A DNA stretch of 64,000 nt. Origin: Cryptomeria japonica. Taxonomy: Eukaryota > Streptophyta > Pinopsida > Cupressales > Cupressaceae. Below the pieces are notes generated by a model that worked only from the letters and a program-made list of their open reading frames with translations, did not search any database and was not told where the DNA came from. Positions 45,332 to 57,180 of this stretch are shown piece by piece (within the stretch, counting starts at the first letter, position 1; the number at the start of each line of letters is the position of its first letter). The position numbers and the translations under genes are program-made. The DNA lies in NCBI RefSeq assembly GCF_030272615.1, contig NC_081410.1, forward strand, positions 120,840,640 through 120,904,639. The letters run 5' to 3'.

Positions 45332-46590
45332 TCAATCTTGTCCTAATCTAAGGACCATCCAATCAAATTCAATCCAATCCAAATTTTCTAAGTCCTTCTC
45401 ATCACTTTTTTGCCTCACCAAGTCCAAATCTATCATCACTATCACCATCTGACATGTAGGAAGAAGATTCCTCATCATTAATATTAGGAGGATTAAGATC
45501 TTTTGAAGAATTTTCATCATGATGCATTGTCTCCAATGTGATATTGTATGGAGAAGTGATATGAGAAGAACTAGAAGAACTCTCCTCAAAATGAACACTC
45601 CTCTCAATGAACAACTCATGAGTAATGGGATGGAGAATCCTATACCCTTTGTCATCATCTAGATATCCAAAAAATATGCAAGGCTTGCTCTGCAAGTCCA
45701 TAGCCTTGCATTTCTCTACTGGAAAGTGGGTCCATGCAAGATAACCAAACACTCTAAAGTACATAACTTTGGATTTCCAACTAGTCCAAGCTTGAAAAGG
45801 AGTTACCTCCTTCACAGCTTTGTGAGGAACTCGGTTATAGATATAACACGCACAGTTGATGGCCTCTTTCCAATATTGAGGTACCAAAGATTTGGAGTGA
45901 ATCGTTAAATTGGTCATCTCCTTCAAGGACCTATTGTTGTGTTTTGCAACACCATTCTATTGAGGGCTATATGGAACTATGTAGTACTGCATGTTGATAC
46001 TTTCTAAAGCACAAAATTGTTCAAACTGATTATTAACCTATTCACCCTCATAATTTATGCATATAATCTTGATGAACTTCCCAAATTGTTTCTCTGCAAA
46101 ATATTTGAAATCCAAAAAATTCTCAAAGACTTTAGACTTGTGTTTCACAAAGTAAACCCATGTATATCTAGAAAAGTCATCAATAAATGTCAAGACATAT
46201 CTAGCCTTGTTGAAAAATGGTTGTGGAAATGGTCTTGCCAAGTCACTGTTTACCAACTACAATAGTTGTGTAGCTCTCTGTGCTTTATCTTTATCATACT
46301 TTTCCTTAGGATTCTTACCAAGAATGTATCTCTAGCAAACTCCATCAGAAAATCGAATAGAAGGCGACCCTAAAACCATGTCCTTTTGACTAAGTTATTG
46401 CAAGTAACGATGGTTCAAGTTACCAAATTGTCGATGCCACAAAAATCTCACCTCATATGCATGATTGAGCAAAATTTTCAAAGGAGAGTTAGGAACAAAG
46501 TGAGAAAACCAATACAATCTGGATTGATGATCCACTTTTCCCACAACAACTATAGACCCATTATGCATTTCACTAATTACCACTATATCC
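45332..46590 (-). pseudogene. Copia integrase remnant
   Basis: From the pre-integrase motif (LWHRQFGNLNHRYLQ) through FIDDFSRYTWVYFVKHKSK, with the catalytic Asp in the FIDD region. Then come YSPQ-stop-NGVAKHNN around the catalytic Glu position, here replaced in the usual NGVAER pattern, and a long open stretch MKEMTNLTIHSKSLVPQYWK. It ends in an acidic Ser-rich tail. Stops interrupt the core. Confidence 0.75.
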
Positions 46591-46604
46591 AGTGTGAATT
46601 GAAC

Positions 46605-46955
46605 TCACTTTCTAGTACCAATGCGAGTGATATGATAAATAGATAGGAGATTAGTTGATAAAGATGGAACACAAAGGATACCCTCAAATGTTCCTTCGCC
46701 CACATCAACAGACCCTCTCCCATGCACTTCAATAGGAGTGTCATCACCCATTAATATGGAAGGCATAGAACATGGCTCTAAAGAGTTGAAATCGTCTTTT
46801 GAAGAACCCATGTGGTGCAAAGCACTTGAGTCAATTATCCAAAAATTTGGTTGTGAAGCAACAACAACTAGGGCCTTACCCTTTCCTTTCCCCTTACTCT
46901 TATTTGTGTTCTTTGAATATCCTTCTAATGAACTCTGTTTGACTAAATTAGGCAC
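46605..46955 (-). pseudogene. Copia protease remnant
   Basis: FWIIDSSALHHMGSSKDDF contains the aspartic-protease site with DSS in place of the common DSG. GDDTPIEVHGRGSVDVGEG and LSTNLLSIYHITR follow. It is preceded by a Lys/Gly-rich linker. It is open for 116 codons but joined to gag only through a frame change. Confidence 0.7.
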
Positions 46956-46989
46956 CTTGATATTATTATTTTCTAGAAGATGTGAAAGT

Positions 46990-47788
46990 TGATCAATTTT
47001 TTTCTTTAAACACTTATGTTCATCATGACCAGACCTCTTACGATAAGAACACTTGACCTTCTCCTTCTTAGGTTGTTCACCTTTTGATGAAGAGGTTTGA
47101 TTATCTGCTTTTGAAGTAGCAGATATTTTATCTTTCTTCTTCTCTCCTTGGTTCTTTTGTTTCTTATCTTGCTTACTAGACCCTTTCTATTCTTTTTGCC
47201 TTGATTTACAGCTAAGACATGTGACTTTGATGGTTTTATTGTACCCATTTGAACCAATTTTTCTTGCTCCCTAATGAGTTTTGCAACAAATTCATCTAGA
47301 GAAGGCATTTTGAATGTGGTACCTAGGGCACATTTTGTAGCATAGAATGTAGAAACAAACACTGAATAGTTAGGACCAAGCTTAGAAAGAATACTCAAGA
47401 TCATTTGCTTATCATCTTTCTTGATTCCACACTAATCCAACTGCAATCTCACAGATTTGAGTTTTGTTCAAATAAGTCTTGTATGGTGCCAAAATTGGTT
47501 TAACTCGTCATGCTTACAAAAGAGATTTTTGAAAATGGTCCACACTCCATTTGGTGTAGTGGTAGATTCAATGCGAAAAAGAAGGTCAGGAGAGACTAAC
47601 ATACACAGAGTACCAAAAGCTTCATCACATTTATTAAACCATTTCATCTTTTCTGAAGTATCTTGAGGTTTAGTTTCAAGTCCCATTGTAACACGATGAT
47701 ATCCATGTCTTTTCAGATATATTACCATCTTAGATTTCCATTCAAAATAATTATATGGTGTTAAAAGAGGAATTGTAGTTGCATCCAT
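46990..47788 (-). pseudogene. Copia gag remnant
   Basis: MDATTIPLLTPYNYFEWKSK starts a typical copia gag. The second part reads LSKLGPNYSVFVSTFYATK. The zinc knuckle is CSYRKRSGHDEHKC, with the second Cys changed to Arg. Frame changes near 47410 and 47190 break it. Confidence 0.8.
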
Positions 47789-47810
47789 GATAGCAAAAAA
47801 GAATATTGCA

Positions 47811-48348
47811 AAGAACTAGAAAAAGAGAAAGAAAGAAGACACACGAGACACCCCCCCTTTTCCACTAGTCTCCAAAATCACACCCCCCCCCCCCCCGGAA
47901 ATATTACAAGATTGGCGCTTTATAATTAGTGTATTTACAAGGCCTTTTATCAAATTGCAATGCTTTGAAGGCTTCAATGGCTAAAAATAGATAGTTTTAA
48001 TACAAATAAATTTGATACAAGATTTGAAAAAAAAAGCCTTATAGCTGTGTAATACACTTCAATACCTGTCCAACACTTATTCATTTTTGAAAAATGGAGA
48101 TTTGAAGTGAAGGTTTATAAAATTTTATGTAGCACCTTTTCTCTTCTTAAGATGACATGTTTTAGACTAGAAGATTTAAGTTGGATTTGTTGACTTATGT
48201 TTGTAGAGAATTTTTATCTTTGAATTTAGGTGATGGAGTGTGGTTTGACTTCAAGACTAATGTTTGAATGTAGGCAAGGCTAGGTTTTATTAATCCCCTT
48301 ATGCGCTAGTTAGTCGTAGTGTTCCCTGTAGATGCCAACACAAAGTAA
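47811..48348. other. Poly(C) runs and AT-rich DNA
   Basis: C runs at about 47852 (7) and 47883-47896 (14). The rest may be 5' untranslated sequence of the copia element to the left, but no LTR or primer site was found. Confidence 0.45.
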
Positions 48349-48485
48349 TGTTGGAATCACCGCTACCGTTACGCCAAAAGCTCGAGATGTCAGTGAATGG
48401 GAGAGCGGCCAGAGACAAGGATCCACGAGAGGTGGGAGGAAGCCATGCAACAAATCAAAAGGAGGTGTTGACCTACTGGCCAACA
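48349..48485 (-). repeat. Left LTR (3') of the TRIM
   Basis: 137 bp. By eye it differs from the right LTR at roughly 20 positions, many of them C/T or G/A. Confidence 0.92.
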
Positions 48486-48587
48486 ATCCCCCCTCAGCAC
48501 CAACTGGGGTTCCGTGAACTTATTTTAAGGAGACCATAGGGTGACCTCCTGGGATTCGAACCCGTAACCCAGCACTCTAATACCAAT

Positions 48588-48724
48588 TGTTGGAATCACC
48601 GCTGCCATTATGCCAAAAGCTCGAGGTGTCAGTGAATGGGGGAGTGGCCAGAGACAAGGATCCATGGGAGGTGGGAGGAAAACATGTCACAAATCCTAAG
48701 GAGGTGCTAACCAACTGGCCAACA
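48588..48724 (-). repeat. Right LTR (5') of the TRIM
   Basis: 137 bp with terminal TGTTGG and CCAACA. The primer-binding site lies in 48573-48587. Confidence 0.92.
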
Positions 48725-48729
48725 AGTAA

Positions 48730-49395
48730 TGCCCCACTTCAACTTGAAAAGCAACAATTGTGCATAATTACGTCAAAGGCGTTTCTTATATGAAATGAAA
48801 AAGCTAACTTCTCAAACTGATGATCCATGTTCATAGGTAGATGTGCAAGACAATTGCAACATCTACAATGGTGGGATCATTTATGTTGGTATTTTCATCA
48901 TTTTAATCTGCTCGTGTTTTATTTCCCATTTTTCCTCCACCTCTTCTCACAATTATAAAAGCATCTTTCACGCTTATCGATGCCTCGTTCCATGGTCGAA
49001 CATATTATTAAATAGAAAGAATAAGGCACAAATGATTGGTAAGATCCAAAGTCTACCCCTAATCAATACAATACATCCAAAGAGACAAATATATTATTTA
49101 GAAGATTTTAAAAATCACATTAATTAGTCAAATTTATTTTGCTCTTTCAAGGTGTTTCTCTTGAAAGGCATTTCTATTGTACATTTTCTCTTATTAATAT
49201 ATGCATTTTCCTATTAAATAAAAGAAAAATTTGAAGTCGAACATATTCATGTTTATATGGGCTATTAACTTTAAAGTGTTTGGGAAGAATACATATTTTA
49301 AAATATAAAGGCATGTCTATTTTATTTTAAAATTATATGTATAGAAATTAATTACATAAGACTAATATTATAAAATTCTAATTATCTAGTTAAAT
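48730..49395. other. AT-rich DNA, nothing recognised
   Basis: One plus-strand frame of 94 codons (48843-49127) has no recognisable domain and is probably chance. Confidence 0.4.
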
Positions 49396-49805
49396 CATTT
49401 TTATATATATTTTTAAAATATTATTATAATTTATAATTAATTATAAATCAAATTATATCTAATATAGTTATATTTAATATGTTATATAATATTTTATATA
49501 GAAGTTATATCAATGTTATATATTGTATTATAATATAATTAATATAAAATAATTTTTTATATAGTACAAATTAAATTGTATTATTAAATATATTTTATAT
49601 GTAATAACTCTTTTCTAGATCATTGGGTTTTGTGTGACGATTTTTGGCTCGAGTTTCATCATTGGTCAGCTTCAAACATAACAGGTCTTGTATTAATATT
49701 ATTATAGTTATATTTATTAATGTAAATTGTATTCTATAATATAAAATATTATATATAAATTTAATATAATATATAATATATTTTAAATTTATTGCAAACT
49801 AAATT
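49396..49805. repeat. Extreme AT-rich low-complexity tract
   Basis: Almost entirely A and T with ATTATATAAT-type palindromic runs, broken only near 49615-49690 by a more complex stretch. Likely an old microsatellite or a matrix-attachment-like region. No gene. Confidence 0.7.
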
Positions 49806-50117
49806 ACTTTGTCTCTAGGACCTCCTTTATCTCTCACTCTTACCTTCTCTATCTCTATCTTCCCATCTCTCCCTCTTCCTCTCCCTCACTATATATCTCA
49901 CTATATATCTTTCTTATTTGCTTAATTTGTTCATCTCTTTCTCTCTCTCAATCTCTCTCTATACATACATCTCTCTACCTCTCTCTATATATCACTTCCT
50001 ACATCTTTATCTCTTCATCTCCTCCTCACTCATTGTCTCACTATTTCTATCTCTATTTGTCACCCCCCCTCTCTCTATCTATATATCCCCTCTCTATTTT
50101 ACTCTATATGTCTATCG

Positions 50118-50193
<76 letters not shown>

Positions 50194-50600
50194 GTTTATT
50201 CCTCCCTCCTTATCCCTATCTCTATCTCTTTATCTTTCCCCATTTCTATTTCTCTATACCTCTAGAATTTATTACCCCCCCTCTCTCTCTCCCCCTCCTC
50301 TATCTATTTTATCCATATCCCTCTTTATCTCTATCTTCTTGTCTCTATATCTCTCTCCCTATCTCTCTATATAATTTCCCTCTATATATATCTCACCCTC
50401 CCTTCTCGTCTCTCTATATAGCTATTTATTACTCCCTCTCCCTCTCTATATATTGGGCTATCTCTTCCCCCTCTTCTTCTCTCTTCCTCTCTACCTATCT
50501 CTCATATTGTCTCCCCCTTCTCTCTCCCTCTACCTATTTCTCTTCCCCTCTACCTATCTCTCTCTCTTTCTCTCCCTCATCTCTCTCTACACACACACAC
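49806..50600. repeat. Pyrimidine-rich CT tract with a (CA)n core
   Basis: Runs of TCTCTCTC, CCCTCT and TATCTC on the plus strand, with a pure (CA) run of about 37 units at 50117-50191. Strand asymmetry of this sort can form triplex DNA. Encoded Leu/Ser/Tyr-rich and His/Thr frames are artefacts. Confidence 0.9.
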
Positions 50601-50671
50601 ACGTGTGTACATACATACATATGTGTGTGTATATATGTATGTGTGTGTATATATATACGTATATACATATT
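50601..50671. repeat. CA/TG/TA microsatellite
   Basis: ACACACACACGTGTGTAC and ATGTATGTGTGTGTATAT runs. Confidence 0.85.
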
Positions 50672-52040
50672 GTAGTCACACAAATCTGTCCAGCTTAATT
50701 AAATAAATATTTGCTATTTATTTGATTAAAAATCCACTAGCCATCAGTTAATTAAATTAATATTTAATTAATTTATTCCCAAAACATTCTTCTATTAATT
50801 AAATAAATTATTCAATTTATTTTAATTAATTCATTAAATCAAATTCAAATCAATTAAATAAATAAAATCTATTTATTTAATTAAAATCCCCTTATTCCTC
50901 TTTTAAATAAATTAAATAAAACATTTATTTAAATCATTATCCCCAACCCACTTGCATTTTCCTACAAATGCAACTTGCACACATTTATTGAAATAAATGA
51001 ATTTTTATTTTAATAAAATCCTATTTTCCCTCACCCACCAAATCCACTTGCAAAATCTAATCCCCTTCTAGATTCTTCTAACCTCTTCCTAATTAGCCTA
51101 ATCCATCCCCTAATTATTGTCACATTCCTAAGCAAAATGGAGTCACTTCTCAAAGACTCCAAAGTCTTTGAAAAGCATTTAATGCTTTGTGTATTCAACA
51201 AATTAACCCCCAAAGTCTTCCAAGACCACTAATGGCTCTTACATGACCATTTATGGCTCTTACATAACCATTTATGGTTATTTCAAACTTGTCCCCCCAA
51301 ACATTTATTGTTTTGACCATATTCATCCATTTCACATTTGCACAAGAGTTTATCCATTGGATAAAAGCTTTATTCTTTGAATAAATATTTTATTCATTCA
51401 ACCAACCTTGACTTTAACTCCCAAAGTCATATCAGACATTTAATGCTTATTCCCTCTCCTCTCAACCTATCTCACATTGACACTTGTCATCCTGGGATTG
51501 GGTTGAAAGCCCTCACATGGATTTGAAATCATTCAATCTTGACCCTTGTTGAGATTGCTCAATCTCAACCATCCATTGCTCCATTTTTCCTATAAATAGA
51601 GCCCATTTCTTCATAATCCAGATCCTGAAAACTTGTATGCATTTAAGCTATATGCATTTTAAGAGAGCATTTTTAGCATAATTATCTAATATCTTTTCAT
51701 TTTAGTTAAAATAAATCATTTTAGCATCAATAGCATAGTATTAGTTTTTCATTTCATATTTGAAGCACAATACTACAATCTCAATCCTCCATAAGCATCC
51801 ATAGTGCAAAAAGCTGCTGAGAGCTACACTATTTTGGAACTTGGATAGGAGAGGAACAAGGGAGAAGAAACTAAGAGCATGTTAAGAGGTATTTGGAGAT
51901 GCCTCATCATGTTTGCTTTGATAGTTAAGTATGCTAGCATGTTTTTAGTGTCTCTCTTGGTATGCCTTTTTAGATTAGTTTTTGATTGACTAACACTAAC
52001 GGTTTCGCGTCTTTTGTGTTATTTATCATTTGCTAACCTT
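50672..52040 (+). mobile_element. LTR-like segment with TATA box
   Basis: Starts near TGTAGTCACACAAATCTG, is AATTAAATAAAT-rich, then has TCTTGACCCTTG and CATCCATTGCTCC. A TATA-type CCTATAAATAGAGCCC follows at about 51590, then AAGAGGTATTTGG near 51883. The order of phrases parallels the segments at 41.5-42.7 and 61.0-61.6 kb. Probably a solo or truncated LTR. The right end is lost in the microsatellite that follows. Confidence 0.45.
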
Positions 52041-52059
52041 GTGCCATTTAGGAAGGCAT

Positions 52060-52062
52060 CAC

Positions 52063-52102
<40 letters not shown>

Positions 52103-52107
52103 ATGTA

Positions 52108-52155
<48 letters not shown>

Positions 52156-52545
52156 TATGTATATATATATGTATATATGTATATATGTATACATATATAT
52201 ATACATATATATGTATATATATATGTATATATGTATATATGTATACATATATATATACATATATATGTATATATATACATATATATATGTGTGTATATGT
52301 ATATATACATATATATATGTGTGTGTGTATATGTATATATGTGTATATATATACACATATGTATATGTATATATATACACATATATATGTATGTATATAT
52401 GTATACATACATACATACATATATACATATATATACATACATATATGCATATATGCATATATATACATATTTACATACATATATATGTGTGTGTCTATAT
52501 ACATATGTGTGTATGTGTAGGTGTATGTGTATGTACATACATATC
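52060..52545. repeat. Long TG/TA microsatellite, about 485 bp
   Basis: Starts with (TG)n at 52068-52100 and continues as ATATAT/GTATATATAC with many self-complementary stretches. Within it a unit of about 62 bp (TGTATACATATATATACATA) is repeated near 52185 and 52247. Long frames on both strands are repeat artefacts. Confidence 0.95.
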
Positions 52546-52900
52546 TCTCTCTCTCCATATTTCTTCTTCCATGTATCCATCTTTCTCTATCTTGTTATCT
52601 CTCCATTTTTCTCTAACCTTATATATCTTCCTGTCTCTACCTCTCTCTATATATAATTTTACGTCTCTATCTTTATCTTTATATCTCTCTTTCTCTCATT
52701 CATTCCCTCTCTCATACTATATTTATCTTTTCCTTTTCCATCTATCCCTCTACTCTCTCTCTTTACCTCCCTCTACTTCTCTCCATATCCCTTTCCATCT
52801 TTTTCCTCATCTCCATATGCATCTCTATCTCTTATCTACTTACCTCTTTCTCTCATACACTCATTCCCCTTTCCTCTCTCTGCCACTCTCTCCCTATTGC
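52546..52900. repeat. Pyrimidine-rich CT tract
   Basis: TCTCTCTCTCC, TATCTCT and CCCTCT runs like those at 49.8-50.6 kb, on the same strand, bracketing the LTR-like segment together with TG/TA tracts. Confidence 0.85.
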
Positions 52901-53841
52901 AAATATGACATGACATTTTTGGTAATGGAACTTGATTATCTTCTTGCTTCAAAGGTTTTGTTTCAATCATGTTTGGATCCTTGTAAGTGGATGCATAGTC
53001 TATATCAATCTATCACTTCTCCATTAAACCCTTTGTTATTCAAACAACATCATTTTCTAAATTGCCTACAGATTGACCTCATGTATTGCATAGATCTATG
53101 CAACAAATAGGCCAAACAATTTTCTTAATTGGCCTTCCAAACCTCTTTAGTGTGCCCATTGCACACCAAGGTGAAATTGCTAGTAAATTTAATGTACAAG
53201 ATCTATGAGTTACTCTAGGTTATTTGGTAAAAAAAACTATAGCACATTGGATGGACACTTTTAATATCTTAAATATTTATTATCTATTTTTAACTTCAAG
53301 CATATGGTTAGTTTTTTACATGAAGTGCTTATTAGAGACTATTAAGACAAAATTATGAACAAGCTTCATGTACCTTTAGATATAAGTTATTTTGAGCTTA
53401 CCATGGTACGGTAAAATCATTGTGCCTCAATTTTATGTATTTAATATAAGTTTGACTTGCATTTTAACAATCAAGTAAATAAAATGACATATTTAATAGA
53501 CGGGGGTTGTGCCCAAATTAGGTCAAGTTGAGTTGTTATACAAGATTAACATGGTGCTAATATGGTGTATCATTTGTGTCATCCATAGATTTTTTTGTCT
53601 CATGACATCCATGATTTACAACTTTTATATATTGATTTATGGCTCAATTTATTTTTTCAACTAGGATAATTAGTAGCCTAGAGACTTAGATTAGTGAGGC
53701 ATTTACACCAATGTCTAAACATAGTGATCCATAGGGTGAGCCCATATAGAAAGTACATAGAGGGCCAACCATGTGCTGTAGTTTAGATAAGTTTTGAACT
53801 TGTAACTTTTTTCCAAATTTTTCAATGGCTCAATTGTTTTG
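52901..53841. other. AT-rich DNA, nothing recognised
   Basis: No gene or element terminus was identified. The open frame that runs out of the preceding microsatellite into this region has no domain. Confidence 0.4.
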
Positions 53842-54122
53842 TCTATGCTTGAGGGTTGGTTTATGGAGTTAACTGATCTTAAAGGACAATAGTAGATATT
53901 CTCATGATATTGTAATAACTTGATATGCATACTATTTATTGTACTAACATATCTCTAAGATGGAAGATAATTACATCAATTATCTTGTGTATGCTTGAGG
54001 GTTGATTTATGGAGTTAACTGATCTTAAAGGACAACAATAAATATTCTCATGATATTGTAATAACTTGATATGCATAGTATTTATTATACTAACATATCT
54101 ATAAGATGGAAGATAATTACAA
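53842..54122. repeat. 146-bp tandem duplication
   Basis: ATGCTTGAGGGTTGGTTTAT at 53845 recurs with one change at 53991. Both are followed by the same TGGAGTTAACTGATCTTAAA sequence. The copies are about 95 percent alike by eye. Confidence 0.85.
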
Positions 54123-54164
54123 ATTAATACTTTTCCAGTGCATTGCAAAAAACACATACACAAG

Positions 54165-54627
54165 GGTTGTCCCCGTACCGCAGCGGTTGTAGGTTGCGCA
54201 CCTCCGAGTGGAGGTCTCGGGGTCAAAACCCCTGAGCCTCACATCGTGCCGTCCAAGCTGGGCGGTATGGTGAGGTGGAGGTTTATCTCACCCCTCACTG
54301 ACTGTGACTGTCCGTAAGTCCCCCGATCTCGAAAAAACATCTGCTCCGCCCCGCTAGTGCCAACAGACCAATATAATAGCGCGTACCAAGAGGAAGGCCT
54401 AGCACAGATGTAGGGTAAAGTTTGATGTCAGCTCTCACTGTCAGTGACTCGATTTATGGTTTGTCTCTGTTCGTTGGCCAATGGAAATGACGACTGGTGC
54501 TCTCAAGCTGTGTAGGTGCTTCAATGAGGATGCCTTGGCTCATGACACGGAGATGAGGTCCTCCCATGTGATCTCACTAGTTCATAGCTCCAATCAAAAG
54601 CACTTGCCCTTAAAAAAAAAAAAAAAA
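54165..54627 (+). mobile_element. GC-rich tRNA-derived SINE, about 460 bp
   Basis: A GC-rich block in AT-rich DNA. The head has an A-box-like stretch (TACCGCAGCGGTTGTAGG) and a B-box-like stretch (CGGGGTCAAAACCCC). A long unrelated body follows, with a poly(A) tail of about 16 at 54612-54627. Flanking AAAAAACACATACACAAG (54147-54164) and AAAAAACACATATGCAAG (54622-54639) form a target duplication with two mismatches, as made by LINE machinery. The element encodes no protein. Frames within it are chance. Confidence 0.75.
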
Positions 54628-54639
54628 CACATATGCAAG

Positions 54640-56100
54640 TTGCAACAAAATATTTATACAATGATGTTTCCTTTGATATCAATAAATTGCTTCTAACATA
54701 AGATATTATGTAAGAAATGCAAACAGTAGTTGTTATTGTTAGGCATCTATACCTCCATGTTACATGAGAGTCATTCCCCTTGGAAAATGTCTTATTTATG
54801 TGATTATTTAGCATGAAGCTCCCCCCTTAGCAAAGATGAGATTCATGTGATTAGTTTATTCTTTCTATGCTACCACCAAGCAAGACCTTAGTTTGTGTAT
54901 TTTTTTCTTGGATTCCGATAAATGTATCTTTTTGAGATATTACCAAGTGGGAGACCAATTTGGTATAAATCTATCTTTTTAGGTCATTCCTACACAAAAC
55001 ACTAACTTGAGCTATGTGTTTTTGTAAAGATGTTAAAATATGCAACTCCATTTTAGGTTTCCTCTCATCATCTTTGATGGAATTAGAACACAATGTCCCA
55101 CAAGATACGCATATATATAAATTAAATTTTTTTGATCTTGAAAAATTATTTATATTCAAGTATTTTATCTACTTGGATATTTGTGGAATATACTATTGTT
55201 ATTTTGAGATTCTAATGGATCCTTAAGGACCTCTATTAAATGTGGGGATTGAATCTAATAAAAATTTATTTATTTATGAAGTGATGGCTCGAACTTAAAG
55301 TGTCGGCTGCCCACCCAACTTTAGTAAAGAGAACTCCAATTGAAACAAATAATAACAATTATAGAACCATGGATTGTACTTATAAACAATAAGCTAATGG
55401 AATTACAAGAGATCATATATCCAAACAACAAGGTTTAGATTCATGAGATAAAACATAATTTATTAGTTCCAACATCTATTATCTTCAAATACCAAAATAT
55501 TTTCTTCTCATTCAATTTTCTCATATCTCAGTTTTATTTCTTTCTTTTTTGTCATTTGAAAATGCTTTGGAAACTTATTTATGTTCTAGAACCATTTATT
55601 ATCATCATCTTCAAGTCTATTGGTCTTAGTCTCTACGAAACATTAACATCTTAAATTTGTTTTTTATTGTTTAAAATTTTATAGCTTTCAATTTGCACCA
55701 CATGACCAAATTTAATAATGAACCTAAACATACCACTATGATGTAATGATTTTATAATCTTAAAAAAGATTCAAAAACATATAAATTTTATGCATATTTA
55801 ACTCAAAGTAAAATGCATGAAAAAAAGGGAACAACTATGGAAATTTAAGAAATATTTCAATTAAATAAGCACAACTTGGCCAAATTACCAACTAAGGTTT
55901 GGTAATGATGAATAGATCTACTTGAAAATTGATGGTGGAGCCTTGAAAAGGAAAAATAGGGTTTGGAAGGTGGGGTGTGTAGAGCAGACATCCTAGGTGT
56001 GGGATTGATACATATTTTCAAAGATAGAATCATGAATTCAAAAATACTCACGAATAAGGATGGAAAGATCTTTGAAAGGAATATGATTGGTAAATACTAG
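54640..56100. other. AT-rich DNA, nothing recognised
   Basis: No recognisable gene, RNA or element ends were seen. Confidence 0.4.
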
Positions 56101-57180
56101 AATTTTGATGACCTCGTGGCTTTCATAACAACAACAAACAAATTTCAAGGAAATGGGGCTTTGCTCATGCTTTTTTATGGCAAAAATACACCTGCACATA
56201 AAACTACAAGTAAACAAAGTCATCCTAAAGTTTTCTAGAAGCCAAAGATTGACTAGGATAATTTAGGTGTGAATATTTTTCCTTTCAATGCTAAAATAGA
56301 TCATTGTGTTTCAATTGATACTAAAGAATATTGTTGGGGTGAAATTGTGAAAAGACTAAGAGAGTTTTTCATGAAATACGATAGAGAGTGGTTGATATTT
56401 AATAAAGTTAGAAATGGTGTGATCCAAATTGGCAAGCAAAGACGAAGCTGAAAACCATAATTAATATTTTTTTTTTTTTGGTGGAATGCACTTCAAAAAT
56501 AAGTAAAATGTGGATTCTAAACAATGGCCCTTTCATGATAGGGGAAATGTGATTTTACATTAGGGATCGGATCCCTGATTTCAATCCATTAAAATAAAAA
56601 ATGAAGGAATATTTAGTGTGGATTAGACCATCAAACCTTCCAATGGAGTACTAGGATAATGGAACTTTGAAATTGATAGAAGATTCAATTGGATCCTTTG
56701 TTAGGGTACACAAACACATTGAAGATCGAGACTTCAGTATCTATGTGAGATTATGTATTAATCTATACAAAAATCCACCTTTGACTAAAGAAAAAAAAAA
56801 AAAGAATAGAGGAAGGGATTTGGAGGTAGCAAATAGAAGTGGAAGAAATAGTGGAGATGTGCAAAAATTGCAAAGAGATGTATCGTAGTGAGAATGAATG
56901 TAAAGTGACAAAGGGAAAAGGTTTGACTATAAGTGATAATGTAAATTAAAAAAATTGAAAATAATTTTGAGGAGACTATGGTGGAGGAGAATACTATGCA
57001 AATCATTTAGAATCAACTAGTATATCCAATAATAGAGAAGCTAAACATAAAGGAAAAGGAATCAACATATGTCAACAAAGGATAAGAGATGGATAATGAA
57101 AATGGCATTCTAGAGAAAACTATGGATGAAAATAGGGAGAACAAAGATATCTAAGAAAAGCACAAAGACACAGTGTTGGA
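56101..57180 (+). pseudogene. LINE first-protein (gag-like) remnant
   Basis: Broken frames read WGEIVKRLREFFMKYDREWL, WIRPSNLPMEY, LIEDSIGSFVRVHKHIEDRD and FSIYVRLCINL, the order seen in the DUF4283-type RNA-binding region of plant LINE ORF1. A Lys/Arg-rich stretch follows. Stops and shifts occur between pieces. Confidence 0.6.

Larger units (their letters stand above)
45318..47810 (-). mobile_element. Truncated copia element, minus strand
   Basis: Gag, protease and integrase are recognisable in minus-strand order from 47788 down to 45332. Reverse transcriptase, RNase H and both LTRs are not seen, so it is truncated at least on the left. It is a relative of the nested element at 28.4-32.9 kb, by gag similarity and by the C run upstream of gag. 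Confidence 0.75.
48349..48724 (-). mobile_element. Complete TRIM (miniature LTR retrotransposon), 376 bp
   Basis: Two 137-bp LTRs (48349-48485 and 48588-48724) both start TGTTGG and end CCAACA. The target duplication AGTAA is perfect at 48344-48348 and 48725-48729. A primer-site complement (CACTCTAATACCAAT) lies directly left of the right LTR. A complement of a purine tract (ATCCCCCCTCAGC) lies right of the left LTR. This fixes minus-strand orientation. The 102-bp interior has no coding capacity and extends tRNA similarity into a TPsiC-like GGGATTCGAACCC. It relies on another element's proteins. Short open frames through it are accidental. Confidence 0.93.

Noticed and set aside
48540-48590. 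A minus-strand tRNA gene suggested by GGGATTCGAACCC
   Set aside because: It is inside the TRIM interior beside the primer-binding site. Only the TPsiC-like part is present.
48332-48793. Small proteins repeated twice (LESPLPLRQKLE and similar)
   Set aside because: They are the two LTRs of the TRIM read on the plus strand. The similarity comes from LTR duplication.
49918-50374. Leu/Ser/Tyr-rich frames of about 115 codons with a His-Thr core
   Set aside because: Translation of CT-rich and (CA)n simple sequence. Overlapping frames look alike.
52014-53110. Long open frames of up to 347 codons on both strands
   Set aside because: They read through a TG/TA microsatellite and encode only Tyr/Ile/Cys/Val/His/Thr repeats. 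Similar frames exist in several phases and on both strands, so they reflect the repeat and not a gene.
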